Part shown: positions 11,531-23,684 of the stretch, one piece after another
Position numbering within the stretch: position 1 is the stretch's first letter
How the letters are laid out: each line of letters starts with the position of its first letter
Source of the DNA: Odobenus rosmarus divergens
Lineage: Eukaryota > Chordata > Mammalia > Carnivora > Odobenidae
Assembly: GCF_000321225.1 (NCBI RefSeq)
Contig: NW_004450459.1
Coordinates: forward strand, 35,835-99,834
DNA: 64,000 nt
Reading direction: 5' to 3'
Notes under the pieces: generated by a model
Seen by the model: only the letters and a program-made list of their open reading frames with translations
Databases searched by the model: none
Told to the model about the DNA's origin: nothing
Made by a program: the position numbers and the translations under genes

Positions 11531-13023
11531 GTGTAATTCAACAAATGCCTTCCCAGTTATTTTTTCCAGGATTTGGACGAAAGGATTTAAGGCTTAGAAA
11601 ATAAAAGAAACCTGAAAGATACTCTCTATCCCTGCTTGGAGAGGGGAGAAGAATACTTTTTCAGAGGCTCAGCTCCTGTTTCTGAAATATCTGTTATTCT
11701 AATTTGTAGATGAACGCATCCTGTGGAAAAAAGAAATGTATGACCCTTGGAAACAGTTGATGAAATGGAGGTGGAGAGGGCTCTAGCTTTACAATCATTA
11801 TAAATGAGACGAAAGGAAATGTTCATTCAAGTAGGTAAAGACAGGGACATTTCTTGGAAATAAATTGATAACAGAATAAAAACAGATTCCTCAGATCTTT
11901 AGGCTAAATAATAATGAGTAAAGGAAGCCTGTTGACTGACGCATTTCCAAAATGATTGTTGCATGAGAAACTCAAAATGTATTCAGTCTAGCCTAAGGTA
12001 CGAAATTTACTAGAGCTATAAAGAGTAAGATGATATGCATTTATCATGTTCTTTTTCTACTCTATGTTCCATTTTTAAATTACCATAATAATGTATATTA
12101 TAGGCATGGCTTTAGAAGACTACAAAGGAAGTCATATTTTGATGAACAGATGTAAATATCTTATACCAAATGGTAAATCTCTTATTCACCTCTATGCAAA
12201 GAGTATGCATAAGCTATGCATCATATCTGTTTCACTTATTATATTTAAGAAGTGATATCACAAGACAACTATTTCAATGCAGATATTCTTGTTAGTTTTT
12301 ATTGGCAGTAAATTTACAGAGCCATGTTAACCATCCGCCCATCCCAGGTGAGGTAGAGGGAGGGGGGATAAGGAACAGTTAAAAATTAATTCTACCTTTC
12401 TAAAAACTGTACTAGAAAATTCTAGAAGCTTATATATTTTGAAGTTGTCTCATCTTCACACACACACACAAAAAACCTCTTGGACTTAGTGACATGATAA
12501 AATCCCACACTTAATGATTTAGTAGCTTAAACTGAGTATTTCTTATATTTTTTTTGACTGCCTTCTGTACTAATTACCCAGGATCATTTAATAACACAAT
12601 TTCACAAGTGACAAGTTCTGTATGCAGGGCTGACTGCAAATGTGTTCATCTTCTAAGCATTTTTCGAAGATGATGTAACTAGAAAACTAGAAACGTCTAC
12701 TGAAATACCAAATTTGAAAACTCATAAAATCTGTTTAGAGGACCAAAAGGACAGATAGATAAAAGCAGCAGCTACTTGAACTCCTCGAACACTTCCTGGC
12801 GACACACAGAACTGACCGTTTAGTCTCCATTTTCCTCATAATATACAAATCCACCAGGAGGTCTGGAAACAGAAGGAAAAGCTGCCCCCCAAATAGTCAC
12901 ATCTCCAAATCAAATAAATTAGATTTAAAAATACAGAGCAAATAATAAAGTGTATTCTGTCTTTCAATAGCAAACAAATTAAAGGTACAAGAAGTAAAAA
13001 GTGATGGGAGAATATGAAGCAGC
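11531..13023. other. unassigned sequence
   Basis: AT-rich, repeat-poor. A short (CA)n lies at about 12457-12470. No gene or transposon recognised. Confidence 0.45.
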
Positions 13024-13085
13024 AGGGGAAAGAAAGAAGAAAAGAAGGTAGGAAGGAAGGAAGGGAGGAAGAAAAGAGGGAGGTG
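13024..13085 (+). repeat. purine-rich GGAA/GAAA tract
   Basis: Almost pure A/G run with GGAAGGAAGGAAGG units. The frames of 125 and 69 codons on the minus strand across this region are driven by this low-complexity tract (poly Phe/Leu/Ser) and are not evidence of a gene. Confidence 0.9.
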
Positions 13086-13662
13086 AGCAGCCTGCAAAAC
13101 ACACATAAGTCACATAAGCACCAAGACTGTTGATGTAAAAATATGTAACAGTACAACGTTCTCATGATCAAGGAATATAACTCGGGAAAAGAAAAAAGTA
13201 ACATGGGAATCAAGCAGCAGAGAAATGCCTAATGCTAATGTCCCTATAGAAGGAAATCAAGATGGTGGCTCAGGGGAAATGTCTGAATTTTTCTTATAGG
13301 TTTTATAAGAAGCAGTAGATGTGGGGGGTGGGGGAGGAAACAAACCCAGGTGCAAAAAACAATTAGAAAATAGATGAAAGGCTTCCTGTAACCATACTGA
13401 ATAATAGGAGTGGGACAAAAAAGATGCAAAGATTTCCCAACTGCTTTATCTTCCCTTTCAAATAGGCTAATTTCTTAGTAAATCCTAAATAAACAGACCC
13501 TTACATTATTCCTCTTTATTTGTGACAAAGAAAAGATGGTGTAAGAGAGAAATGTGGATGACATAAATAAATTTTGTGTTTGTTTACAGTATCAGCTCTC
13601 ATGCTCTGTTTGTCTTTATTGTCACACTGATATTTACCACGCAAGGACACAGGAGCGTGAGG
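13086..13662. other. unassigned sequence
   Basis: No gene or repeat recognised, apart from a short G-rich run (GTGGGGGGTGGGGGAGG) at about 13320-13336. Confidence 0.45.
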
Positions 13663-13710
13663 GCGTGTGCGCACACGTGTGTGTGTGTGTGTGTGCGTGT
13701 GCATGTGCAC
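13663..13710 (+). repeat. (TG)n-type alternating purine/pyrimidine tract
   Basis: 48 bases of strict purine/pyrimidine alternation: GCGTGTGCGCACACG at the left, (TG)n in the middle and GCGTGTGCATGTGCAC at the right. It contains CG and CA steps, which are known to favour Z-DNA. Confidence 0.95.
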
Positions 13711-14479
13711 TCTTATGAATGAAAGTGTTTTACAGTGTTCCTTTAGATTTGGGGGCAGCAGGCAGATAATTATTCTGATTGAGGAGACCACAACGACCTA
13801 TAAAATCAAGCATGGATATGCAGGGTCTTCAGTCTAAGTAAACAGAACTTATCACAAAATGAATCTGGCACGATTTAATGAAACACAGAATCAAAATAGT
13901 GCTGTTCCCCAATTAGGAAAGAATACTAAGCAGTTCACATAAACTAATACAATTTGTATTATTAGTAACCAGTCAAATAAAATGTTTAGGTTTTTTCTAC
14001 TTCGTCATTTCCTCAACGTCGTCATAACCAGTTATCAGTGAATGAGAATTGTAGTGAGTAGTAGGGGTTCTCTCAGCGGTGGGGGGAAGGGGGGTGTCCT
14101 CTGCAGTTCAGGTAGTACACTGCTTCCAGATGGGATGCAACTAAAACAATGTCACAAAGCATTCTTGCCAGAATTGTTTAACCTGAATCTAGTCAACCTC
14201 GAGATCTAACTCCCAGTACATAGGAAATACAGAGGCTAGAGGAAAAAGTGAAATGACACCACAAGGGAACAAACAAATCTGGAAAGGAGAATGTCCTACA
14301 GAAAAGCTAGTCGAGTCTCTTCAACATGTTAATTTCAAGGAGAATTAAACAAGCTTGGGGAGGGGAGCTTTGATTAAGGGACACTGTAAATGCATGCAGT
14401 GCAATACATTCTGGCTTGAACAAAGTAACTTAAGAGACATTCTGAGAAGATAGTGAAAATCAGAATATGGGCTGGATGT
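13711..14479. other. unassigned sequence
   Basis: No gene or recognised repeat. A G-rich run (GGTGGGGGGAAGGGGGG) lies at about 14079-14095. Confidence 0.45.
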
Positions 14480-14720
14480 TCAATGATATTAGAGAATTGT
14501 TCATTTCATTAGGTATGATGATGCTATTGTGGTTATGTAGGAACATGTCATTATCATTCTATGTATGCATTCTGGAATGTTTAGAGCGAAATATCCATAA
14601 CTTTAAAATAGCTCAGAAAAAGAAGAAAGAAAATCAGCACATTTTAAGGTAGAAATGTTGTTCATCATACTATCCTCTCTACTTTTCTGTATGTTTAGAA
14701 ATTGTTCATAATGAAGTGCC
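14480..14720 (+). mobile_element. ancient interspersed repeat, L1 3'-end-like
   Basis: ATGATGCTATTGTGGTTATG, then GTCATTATCATTCTATGTATG and TACTTTTCTGTATGTTTAGAA follow the layout of an old mammalian repeat that I associate with LINE 3' ends. The family is not certain. Confidence 0.4.
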
Positions 14721-14929
14721 TTTGTGGGGGTGGGGCATATTGGGAGGTAGATTCCACAAAAGATAGTTGGATCTGAGTAATAACGAAATTGAAGTAGTTG
14801 TGAGTATGTTCAAAGTAAAGTCAAGGTAGAGTCAGCCCAGGCCACTGGAAGTCATTTGAGGTATTAGAGGAGTCTATAATGGGTCAGAGAATTACTGATC
14901 GGTAAAATTTTTTCACTTGGAGGTTCTTC
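14721..14929. other. unassigned sequence
   Basis: No gene or repeat recognised. Confidence 0.4.
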
Positions 14930-15060
14930 AGTTATCACCTGGTCCAACTTAGCATTTTGCAGAAGAAGGAAGAGAAATCAACAGAAGTTGCTCAGCCTGT
15001 GGCACACCGGAAGGGGATCAGTCCTCTCAATTTTCAGCCTACCCCTTCTACTGCATCTTA
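14930..15060 (-). mobile_element. MIR-like fragment, antisense
   Basis: ACCTGGTCCAACTTAGCATT, then GCAGAAGAAGGAAGAGAAATC and GTTGCTCAGCCTGTGGCAC weakly follow the antisense core of an old SINE/LINE tail. Assignment is tentative. Confidence 0.35.
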
Positions 15061-15129
15061 CTCTAGACCGAAGATTCCATGATTCTACCTTTTCACAACA
15101 ATAGGGACAAATTATACTTCCGTGTGTTT

Positions 15130-15260
15130 TGTAGTCTTTGGCATACTTTTCAAACATTATCTCTTTTAACTCTTCCTAGGAGATGGATCGTTTTACAGAT
15201 AAGGAAACTGAGGTGCTAACTTGCCTAGTGTCACAGAAGGAAAAGCTTGAGGTACAATCA
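15130..15260 (-). mobile_element. MIR fragment, antisense
   Basis: TTTTACAGATAAGGAAACTG and AACTTGCCTAGTGTCACAGA match the antisense MIR core order (lower-case in most genomes as ...GATGAGGAAACTGAGG...). Confidence 0.7.
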
Positions 15261-15470
15261 AAGCATGTCAGAACCAGCTCTTTGTTCTTCATCCTTCTGT
15301 AGACAGCACCTATACTTGTAAAATGACAAGATCTGACTCCCCAACAGCTTGTCCCCTTAGGGGACAATACTTGCAGCAGCAAGTTTCATATGATCTTTAC
15401 TTGCAATAGTAAATAAAAGTCAAATGCCTAACACTAGCTAACAACCCAATGAAGGTAACTGGAGAAACCA
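15261..15470. other. unassigned sequence
   Basis: No gene or repeat recognised. Confidence 0.4.
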
Positions 15471-15600
15471 ATGGTTCTCAACTCGGGCTGCACTGCATTG
15501 ACTCTAGAGGAGAGTCAGATACTCTGGGTTTTCTAAAAGTGCCCTGGTGGGGGTGGGGGTAATTCTCATGTGCAGCCATGGTTTAAAAACTCTGAGATAT
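15471..15600. mobile_element. MER5-like hAT-Charlie element
   Basis: Left end CAATGGTTCTCAACTCGGGCT and right end GTTTAAAAACTCTGAG form the degraded inverted ends of a short MER5-type element of about 125 bp. The interior ACTCTGGGTTTTCTAAAAG fits. No transposase. Confidence 0.65.
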
Positions 15601-15659
15601 GTTACCACCATCCTAGTGCATAGCCTCTTGGTGGTCTAACTTGATTCAGGGATAGAATT

Positions 15660-16025
15660 TGGAAATCTGAGGAAATGAATGACATGATACAACATGGATG
15701 AACCTTGAAAACATTGTGCTAAGTGAAAGAAGCCATTCACAAAGGACCACATATTGCATGATTCTGTTTCTAACATTATATGTCCAAAATACGCAAATCT
15801 ATTGACATAGAAAGTAGATTGGTAGTTGCCTAGGGTAGGGATATGGGTGACTTGGAGTGATAGCTAAGGGGTGTAGGGTTAGTTTTGGGGCAATGAAATG
15901 TTCTAAAGTTGATTGTGGTGATGGCTGCACAAGGCTGTGAATATACTAAAAACCATCACACACTTTAAATGGGGGAAATGTATGGTATGTGAACTAAATC
16001 TCAATAAAGTTGTTTTTTAAAAGTG
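15660..16025 (+). mobile_element. L1 LINE 3' end, sense
   Basis: Old L1 3' UTR: ATGGATGAACCTTGAAAACA, AAGTGAAAGAAGCCATTCAC, GATTGTGGTGATGGCTGCAC, AATATACTAAAAACCATC and a terminal CTCAATAAAGTTGTTTTTTAAAA. It is 5'-truncated. No clear TSD seen. Confidence 0.85.
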
Positions 16026-16104
16026 AACAAACTGCATGTCTACACAATCCCCCATATTAACCATTTCTGTCCCCCTCTCTTTTTGAGAAAAGCCAAGCGT
16101 GTGC

Positions 16105-16570
16105 ATTCATTCACATTTGCAAGTATTCACTGACCACCTTCCATATGGCAGGCTCTGTTCAAGGAGTGGGAGATATAACAACAAACATGTCATACAAGAA
16201 TACTGTCCTCATGGAACTTACATTCTAAAGGAGGAAGAAAGACAAATAAATAATTAAATAAATTAGGAAAATAATTTCAGATTAGGATATAAAGCAAGTA
16301 AAACTAGATGAAGTAGTAAGTGTGTGGACTAGGGGTGCAGGCCACTTTATATCAGGGTAAAGGTATCTTTGGGGAGGTGACACTTGAATTGAGGCTGGAA
16401 TGACAAGAAGTAGCAAACCATACAAAGATCTGGGGGCTGAACACGGACAAATGCCTTGAAGTAATAACAAGGCTGACATCTTCCAAGAAGGAAAAGAAGG
16501 CCAGAATGGCTGACACCAGGTAAACCAGGCAGAAGTGCAGGATGAGTTGAGGCGGTTGGCATCCAATTTT
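16105..16570 (-). mobile_element. L2 LINE, antisense
   Basis: Starts near ATTCATTCACATTTGCAAGT, then CCATATGGCAGGCTCTGTTC and GTCCTCATGGAACTTACATTC. The internal part GGGGAGGTGACACTTGAATTG and AAGGCCAGAATGGCTGAC fits L2 in reverse. Open frames on the minus strand here (87-94 codons) are incidental. Confidence 0.75.
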
Positions 16571-17519
16571 TAGCATATTCACAGACTTGTGCATCCATCA
16601 CCACAATCAACTTTAGAACATTTCACTGCCCCAAAACTAACCCTACATAGGGCCTGCTAGATTACATAGTATGTGTCTAAACCAGAATATATTCGAGGAT
16701 GAAAGAAGATGCTTTATGAGTTACATAGAACATAGGAACTGTTCCAGGCAAACCAGGATGTCTGCTCACCCTACATTAAGACCAAGCTTTTACTCTAAAA
16801 TGCCATGGAAAACTGTTGGTGGGTATTAAACTGGATTGCAAGAAAGTGTGAAATTTTCCTAAGGAGTCCCCAGAGCTTATTCTTGATTAGAGAGATTAAG
16901 GGTGGAAATGGCACAGCCAGGCATCTCTTATGAAAACTAGAGGCACCTACAACCACCTCACCATATGGGGGTGGGTTGCAGAAGTCCCGCACCAAGACCG
17001 GCCAGAATTGTACTCCCTTGGCAGCTTGGGGTCAGTTCCAGTACATGAAAAATACTCCACTCAATTCCCAGGGTTCCATGACATACAGCACAGCAAAAAT
17101 CACTTTGGCTTGGAAAATCTTCAAAGCAGGTATTGCTTGCCATCCACCCTAACCATAGAAAAGCTTCAGAAATGTTCCCAAGCTTCGACGGACCCACAGC
17201 ATGGGAATTCTGTTATTTCCCAGGGAGTTCACAGGCGTGAGCTATAAAATGCATTCCCAACTGACTGCTTGGAATTATGTAAAGGGCTTCCTGAATTATG
17301 GAGCTTGCCTACCAAAAACTTGTCATCTTGTCTGAGTAACACTGAATTATTCCTTCTGGCTCTGCTTAGATACCAAGACGTTAATGAGTACATAAGAAAC
17401 ATCTAACAGCAACCATTTTCACCATAAAATCCGCTTCCGAAACAGAGTCTAGGAAAGGCTGGGCGAGTTCAAATTCCAAGAAGCATTTTTAAAACCCCTA
17501 AAACTCTTTTTGAAAACAG
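16571..17519. other. unassigned sequence
   Basis: No repeat recognised. A 105-codon open frame (16930-17247, plus strand) is unremarkable in composition and has no recognisable similarity; I do not call it a gene. Confidence 0.45.
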
Positions 17520-17680
17520 TTTAATAATAGTTACCATTTATTAAGTACCTACTATGCTCCGGGCATTATGCCAGATGGCTTACTTGCTTTACCTTACTAC
17601 AAACTTGCAAGGTGCCTGTGTTATTCCCATGCATCAATGAGGAAATTAGGTCTCTGGAAGGTTAAATTATTTTCTCAAAA
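17520..17680 (-). mobile_element. MIR, antisense
   Basis: AATAGTTACCATTTATTAAG, ACCTACTATGCTCCGGGCAT, then ATCAATGAGGAAATTAGGTC and AGGTTAAATTATTTTCTC follow the complete antisense MIR order. Confidence 0.8.
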
Positions 17681-18544
17681 TCATATCTCTAAACTTCAAG
17701 CTTAAGTAGGAAAATGAGTCCATGTATATTCCCAAATGCCCTAACTCGTTCTCCTCTGATGAAGCCAAACATACTCCGTTGTTTACATAAATATGCAAAT
17801 GTTCCGTGTGTGTACCATCTTTTAAAGACTCAATACCACACTGAAAATCCAAATAAAGCAGAACAAATAAATTAGGAGTTATTGTTAACATTTCAGGAGG
17901 TTTTACTTCACTGACTCTTTTAATAGCAACCTGATTTGCTTTACAAGTTTTCAGTTTACATTCACCTATTCAGAAATATATCTTCTGAATGTACCAACAT
18001 ATAGATTTATAACCCATTCTATAGCATATCTATTTTTGTGGGGGTTTTTTTATACCTCACCCCTTTGCACAAAACCACCAAACCAGGTGGTTCCCATAAA
18101 AATCTCAGAACTTTGGCAAACACGCTGAAGTCTCTTTAAATGTTTTAATTAATGGTGGCTTGTGGCATGTAGATATATTCAACAAGCCACTCCCTGGCCC
18201 TCAAGGCAAATCCAATCTTCTCAGCCTGGTTTACCAGGCCCTTCACGTTCTCCCCACGTTTCGATCCTATTCCAGCTGCCATGCTGCGCTCTCCCAGGGG
18301 CCTGTTGGATAAAGGGAGAGCTGCCATTTGGAGGAATCTGACATGCAGGTGGCAGGGAGGGTATCCTGCAGGGGACCTGGGGGGCCAGGTTCAAAGACCA
18401 CCCCCAGCCACACAGAGGCCAATTAAATCAGACTGGGAGTGGGGCCTGGGTATAGCTCTGTTTTGTATTTGCTTGCTTATTGTTTATGTACTGAATTTCT
18501 CACGGATGCCAAGTGCAGCCAGGATTGAAAACTTCTGACCCCCT
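17681..18544. other. unassigned sequence
   Basis: No gene recognised. The part from about 18270 to 18420 is GC-richer. A poly-T (18045-18051) is too short to name. Confidence 0.45.
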
Positions 18545-18945
18545 TCACCCACCAGCCTGGCTCACCGTGCTTCCTTTCCACACTCAGAGCTGCAGCCTGC
18601 CAGCATGCCTTCACCTTGAGGCCTCTGCACAAGATGGTCCCTCTGCCTGGAACACTCTTCAACAAGTCTCCTCCTGCACACCCTGCTCACTGCTGCTCAC
18701 CTCTCGGGTCTCTCTTTGGATACATTTTCCAGGAAGGTTTCCCTAACCCCTACCAAACAAGTTAGGACAGAGTAAGCTCAACCCTCAACCCTCACGAAAC
18801 GTGTATTAAACTGCACTGAAATTGCCTATTTAATCTGCTTGCCACCTTCCCCATGGGCTCCTGGAGGGCAGGGTGTGTCTGCGTGAACTCTGTACCGCGG
18901 GGGACTACCTCAGGGCCCCATGCATAGTACATGCTCAGCGCACTA
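18545..18945 (+). mobile_element. L2 LINE, sense
   Basis: CCTCTGCCTGGAACACTCTTC, CAGGAAGGTTTCCCTAACC, GCTCCTGGAGGGCAGGGTGT and CATAGTACATGCTCAG follow the L2 3' order over about 400 bp. Confidence 0.75.
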
Positions 18946-19419
18946 TGCCACCGAAGGAGCGATGTTCTATCTCCTGGTCTGAAGCAGCTTGCCAGTTGAT
19001 GGGGTCAATGCCTCCAGAAGTGCACAGGACATGCTTTCAGGAGAAAAGCTTTCTCCTGACTGGTTCCCACACACTCCTCACCCCTTGCCTTGTTTTTAGA
19101 GGCATGTTGTATTCTCATTGTCAGGCACTGGTGTTGTTTTAAAACCCAAAGTAACATTTATCAGGAAGTCCTACACAAATGCGAAATGTCTCCATCCTCT
19201 GGTAGCCTGGCTTGACCATGTCCTTGGAGTGACCTTAAGAAGTAGATGTGGAAATGCCATCTTCAAAAAATGATTTTGTATTACCATCTGTGATTATGGA
19301 CAGAAGCATATTTTGGTGTGTTCTACCCAATATAAAAACAAATCCATTACTTTTTTCTTTTTTAATTAGTGATTTTTTTTAACTCAGTGATAACCAAAGA
19401 TTAATGGCCATTATTACTT
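18946..19419. other. unassigned sequence
   Basis: No gene or repeat recognised. It becomes T-rich toward the ancient L1 that follows. Confidence 0.4.
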
Positions 19420-20450
19420 TTTGTTTATATCCTTTAAAACTTTTCTTTATTTGTAACTTTTCTATAGGTACAAATACAGAGTTTAATTATTTTTTGGAAA
19501 AGTGGGAGCATAAATACAGTTTCCTAGCCTAGTTTTCCATTTAACACCCAGGGTTTATTTTTCCATGTTAATAAATACAGATTTACATCATCATTTTTAA
19601 AGCCTGTAGGTAATCTGTGGTATCATACCATTAGTTATTGAACCAGCCACTATTAGCAGTCATTTAGACTGATTTCAATTTTGGTTATAAACAATGCTGT
19701 GATGAATAACCTCATGCACACATTTGCATGCATATGTCCAAGTATTCCCTGCAAATAAATTTCCAGAAGTGGAATTCGTGAACCAAGGGGTATACATATC
19801 TTTAAGTCTACATTTTGCTAAATTGCCCACAAAATATGTTAGACCAATTTTTATCACTATCAGAAGTTTATAAGAATGTATGTTCCTCTATTTTCCTATT
19901 AGCATTGAGTATTTCAATATTCATTCATTTCATAAGAGAAAATATCTATTGCTGTTTTAATGTGTAGTTCTTTGATATTCATGAGCTTTAATATTCTTTC
20001 ACATATTTTTTGCCATTTGTATTTTTTGTATTGTTATGTTTACATTCTTATTAATTTGTAGGAGCTCTTTATATATTAGGGATGTAATCCTCTTATTATA
20101 TGTTGTGAATATTTTTTTCCACTTTACCTTTGTTTAGGGTTGTGTTTCTGTTTTTCATGTGGTCAAATTATCAGGCTTCTCCTCTGTCCTTTGCTTTGAT
20201 GGCATGCAATTTTAGTATTTTTAGGGGCACCTGGGTGGCTCAGTCGTTAAGCATCTGCCTTCGGCTCAGGTCATGATCCCAGGGTCCTGGGATCGAGCCT
20301 CACATCGGGCTCCCTGCTCTGTGGGAAGCCTGCTTCTCTCTCTCCCACTCCCCCTGCTTGTGTTCCCTCTCTCACTGCGTCTCTGTCAAATAAATAAATA
20401 AAATCTTTTAAAAAAATTTAGTATTTTTAATGTAGTTTATAAGATTTAAG
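19420..20450 (-). mobile_element. ancient L1 LINE, antisense, split by a SINE
   Basis: The stretch ATAAACAATGCTGTGATGAA, AATTTCCAGAAGTGGAATTC and TGCTAAATTGCCCACAAAAT is the antisense pattern of an old L1 (L1ME-like, from memory). It continues through AGGAGCTCTTTATATATTAG to the SINE at 20224. The copy is heavily substituted with no intact frame. Ends are approximate. Confidence 0.65.
20211..20429 (+). mobile_element. Can-SINE nested in ancient L1, with 13-bp TSD
   Basis: GGGGCACCTGGGTGGCTCAG head, box B region GTCATGATCCCAGGGTCCTG, CT-rich body and AATAAATAAATAAAATCTTT tail. A perfect 13-bp TSD, TTTAGTATTTTTA, is at 20211-20223 and 20417-20429. Confidence 0.95.
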
Positions 20451-21493
20451 ATGGATTGTTCTTATTGTTGACAATAAAAAGTCACCTGGAAACCAAATCA
20501 GAACTTCAAAAAATATATTTTACATTACTTATTACACTCTAGTCCTTATCACTACTAGAAAAAAAAAAAGTAAGACTAAAGTTAACATATTTATCAATAT
20601 TTTTGAAAGGAAAAATCTATCTTTTCAGAATCCTCTCTGTGCCAATTAGCAGGTGATACTTTACGTATTCCATATTTATTACCTGAAATAACATAATCCC
20701 AATAGAAAACTCTAATTTGGTCAGAAAACGATTTTACAAGCTGTTGCAGAATATGGATGCAAGTATCACAGCTTCAAACTGTGAGGAGAGATCCAGCCAG
20801 AACTTGGCTAGAAATGTTTCAATAATGACCACACATGGGATAAAACAACTGAAAATCATTCACTCTCATTGACAAGTGAAGCATTCTAGAAAAGTTCCTC
20901 TTTCCTTTCCTGGAGATGCTACATAGGAAGCCCAAAGTTCACGAACGACAGAGTGACAATAATGCCGTAGCCTGATGGATGACCTCCACACATGCCCATG
21001 CCCTTCACTAATGAAGGTCCTCTAGGCCTTCCTTTGACCTGTTCATCTAGACCCCCGGGCAGTAGAACACAGCCAGCTTTTAAATACTCAAATTCCTTCT
21101 GATTTCATTATGCCTGTTCACCTCCCTTTAAGTTCTGCAACAAAACAGTCTTCTCAATGGGTTGTAAAATAATGAATTTATGAAAGCCAAGAACAACTGA
21201 AAATTTTCTGTTTTAAATAGAGAAAATTAACAATAACAACAATAATGAAATAATTTGGGCAGCATGAGTCAAAAGAACCATTCCCTGTGACAAAAACAGC
21301 TGTGCAAGATAAATCTTCATTTTCATCTCTTGAGAATATATTAAAAAAAAATTTATAGCTCTCTTCTCTTTCTTTGTATTCTACTAAGTGCTATAAAAAA
21401 AAAAGTTAATTAGTAAGAGTCTCATAGTCACCACTTTTACAACTGTACCTTCAGCTGAGGAAGAAACAAACGCCCTGGCAACCCTTCTCTTCT
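20430..21493. other. unassigned sequence
   Basis: No gene recognised. The first few bases may still be old L1. Short A runs lie at about 20560-20569 and 21395-21404. Confidence 0.45.
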
Positions 21494-21725
21494 TGGTCAG
21501 TGACTTTTTTGTTTTTTTTGTTTTTAAAGATTTTATTTATTTTTTTGACAGAGAGAGACACAGTGAGAGAGGGAACACAAGCAGGGGAGTGGAAGAGGGA
21601 AAAGCAAGCTTCCCACAGAGCAGGAAGCCCGATGCAGGGCTCAATCCCGGGACCCTGGGATCATGACCTGAGCCAAAGGCAGACGCTTAACGACTGAACC
21701 ACCCAGGCACCCCATGGTCAGTGAC
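21494..21725 (-). mobile_element. Can-SINE, antisense, with 11-bp TSD
   Basis: Poly-T with interspersed G, then AAAGATTTTATTTATT, GA-rich body, GATCATGACCTGAGCC and ACCACCCAGGCACCCC. TSD TGGTCAGTGAC at 21494-21504 and 21715-21725. Confidence 0.94.
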
Positions 21726-22719
21726 GGTTAAATGAAATGGAGTTGTGGGCCAGGGGACACGGGGCACCCACAAAAACCAGAGACAGAGTCCCTGATACAA
21801 AGAACTCCTCATCCGTAAGGAGGGGTGGAGGGACTCAAATGGGAAATAATGGTATGACAGCAAATAGAAGGAACAGGCAAAGCTTAGGAAAGAACAAGTA
21901 AGCACAGGCTGCAGCTTAAAGGCTCACGGGAGAAAAGAGAAGCTGAGCGGGACGCTGAAGACTGCGCTGGCGGAAAGGAAGAAGAGACGTTGGCCAAGGA
22001 GGGAAGAAGCCAACAGCTTCCATGAGAGCAGAGAGGTATATATGGTACAAACAGGATTTGCTTGGGGAGCCACTGAGTGCTCTATGACAGAAAGGAAAGA
22101 CAAATGTTGTACCACAGGGGAAGGAACTGAAAATATGACAGGGAAATGCAGGAAGTATTTAAGACCACCAGGACGGAGTTTCATCAGGGCTGAGCAGACT
22201 ATGCCCACCCACCTCCCCACTTTCCAGAGTCAAAAACAGGAAGTTTGGTTGATAAGGCAGAAGTTGCTCATAGAGCCTGGGGGCAGGCAGAAGACTGTGT
22301 GCTGCAATATTGTGTCTCTCTCCCTTATCGTGGGTCCACTCCCATTATATCTAGATGATTACCATATACAGGGATGCTCCCCAAAATAATTTGAGAATGA
22401 AGAAACAATGAATCTATAAACTAATGAACAAGCAAACGTAATGAGAATTTTTTCCAGGAGCTTGTTATATCTGGATATGAACTACTGGGGATTTCAGGGA
22501 AGGGAAGAAAAAATGGTGAGAGAAAGGAAAACCAGCTATTAAAATACTGCAGAATATCAATTATAAAATGATAAAGGCCTAGATTTAGGAGACAGAAATA
22601 GGAATAAAAACACAGACATTAATTTGAGAAAATGATGGTGAGTTATTGAGTGGTTTTAACTCCCTGCTATTCCCATCTTACAGCCAGGTCAAGTTTTAAG
22701 TGGTCCAATCAAATATTAT
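21726..22719. other. unassigned sequence
   Basis: No gene recognised. Overlapping opposite-strand frames of 115 and 98 codons at 21924-22389 look like chance frames in moderate-GC DNA; there is no recognisable protein similarity. Confidence 0.45.
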
Positions 22720-22800
22720 ACTCATTCATTCAAATGTAAAATATCTATTGAGCACCAAGCAGTCCTCTGGCTCCAGGGGCCAAAGTGAAAATCAAATTTA
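22720..22800 (-). mobile_element. L2 fragment, antisense
   Basis: CTCATTCATTCAAATGTAAA and ATCTATTGAGCACCAAGCAG follow the antisense L2 3' end. Only the terminal part is present. Confidence 0.5.
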
Positions 22801-22839
22801 TTTTCTTCAAATTTCTGACTGATGACATAAAGCCCTGAA

Positions 22840-23060
22840 CCCTGACAGCTAACGACTCATGTGCAATTGGCCATTATCACAATAACCATCCCTGATTACC
22901 GAAATAACCTGGCATTTATTAGGAGAAAGGTTTGAAAGAGTGCATTTTAAGGCTGAGCAGCATCGAGGCAGTCCCAACTGTGTATATATTGGAAACATTA
23001 AACAAGCAATTAAGCACTTCATCTGCAATCATTCCACATTATTTATCCAGGTGAGACAGA
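22840..23060. promoter_or_regulatory. candidate conserved non-coding element C
   Basis: Repeat-free AT-rich block with clustered core motifs: GTGCAATTGGCCATTATCAC at about 22861-22880, GATTACCGAAATAACC, and AACAAGCAATTAAGCAC at about 23000-23016. No coding frame. Regulatory role is inference only. Confidence 0.3.
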
Positions 23061-23684
23061 GTCCCAACCGGATATAATATTGTTTTAGGAAGCATGAATT
23101 TGGCTAAGATTTTTAAGACAGAAAAAATCTGCACAACAATTATATATGGATCATGAGTCAAAAATTCTCTAAATCCACGTCTGAAGATACAGCTTAAATT
23201 TGATGCTCTTTCTACCACTGACCTCTGCCTCCAGCCTCTACCACCAATCACACGTCCTCTTACACATTTATATCAAGATTAGGTGTCCCGAAACATCATT
23301 CAGCAAATCATTCCTCAGGGGAATAAAGTTCAATGATTCCTTCCTCAGTCTTCTTTCCCTCTCCCCTTTCTTTCCCTCTTCCTTTCTTCCGTACCAAGTG
23401 TCTATTATTCATCAGGCATGCTGGGAGCTCCCACACTGAATGTAACAGACATAGTCCAATGGTCTTGGGAGGGTCCTCTTGACTACAGCCAGCCATTCCA
23501 AGCCCTCCAAAGTAGAACCCCAACTCCCCAAGGCTGATCTCCCAATTACTTCCACATACCACTCAAACCTCCAAATCGGACCAACAGAACTGCGAATTTA
23601 ACTTTGAATACCTGGAATTTGTTTTTGTCTTCCACCCCTCCATCTTTCACCACCCCCTTATAATGCCACTCCCCAGTTTGACAT
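23061..23684. other. unassigned sequence
   Basis: No gene recognised. A CT-rich run (CTTCTTTCCCTCTCCCC and nearby) lies at 23345-23390. Confidence 0.45.

Noticed and set aside
12836..13213. 125-codon minus-strand frame rich in Phe, Leu and Ser as a membrane protein
   Set aside because: It is the complement of a purine-rich GGAA tract; the hydrophobic look is low-complexity.
20224..20300. tRNA gene in the SINE heads
   Set aside because: Box A and box B are recognisable, but the heads lack a full cloverleaf and acceptor stem and are joined to SINE bodies and tails.
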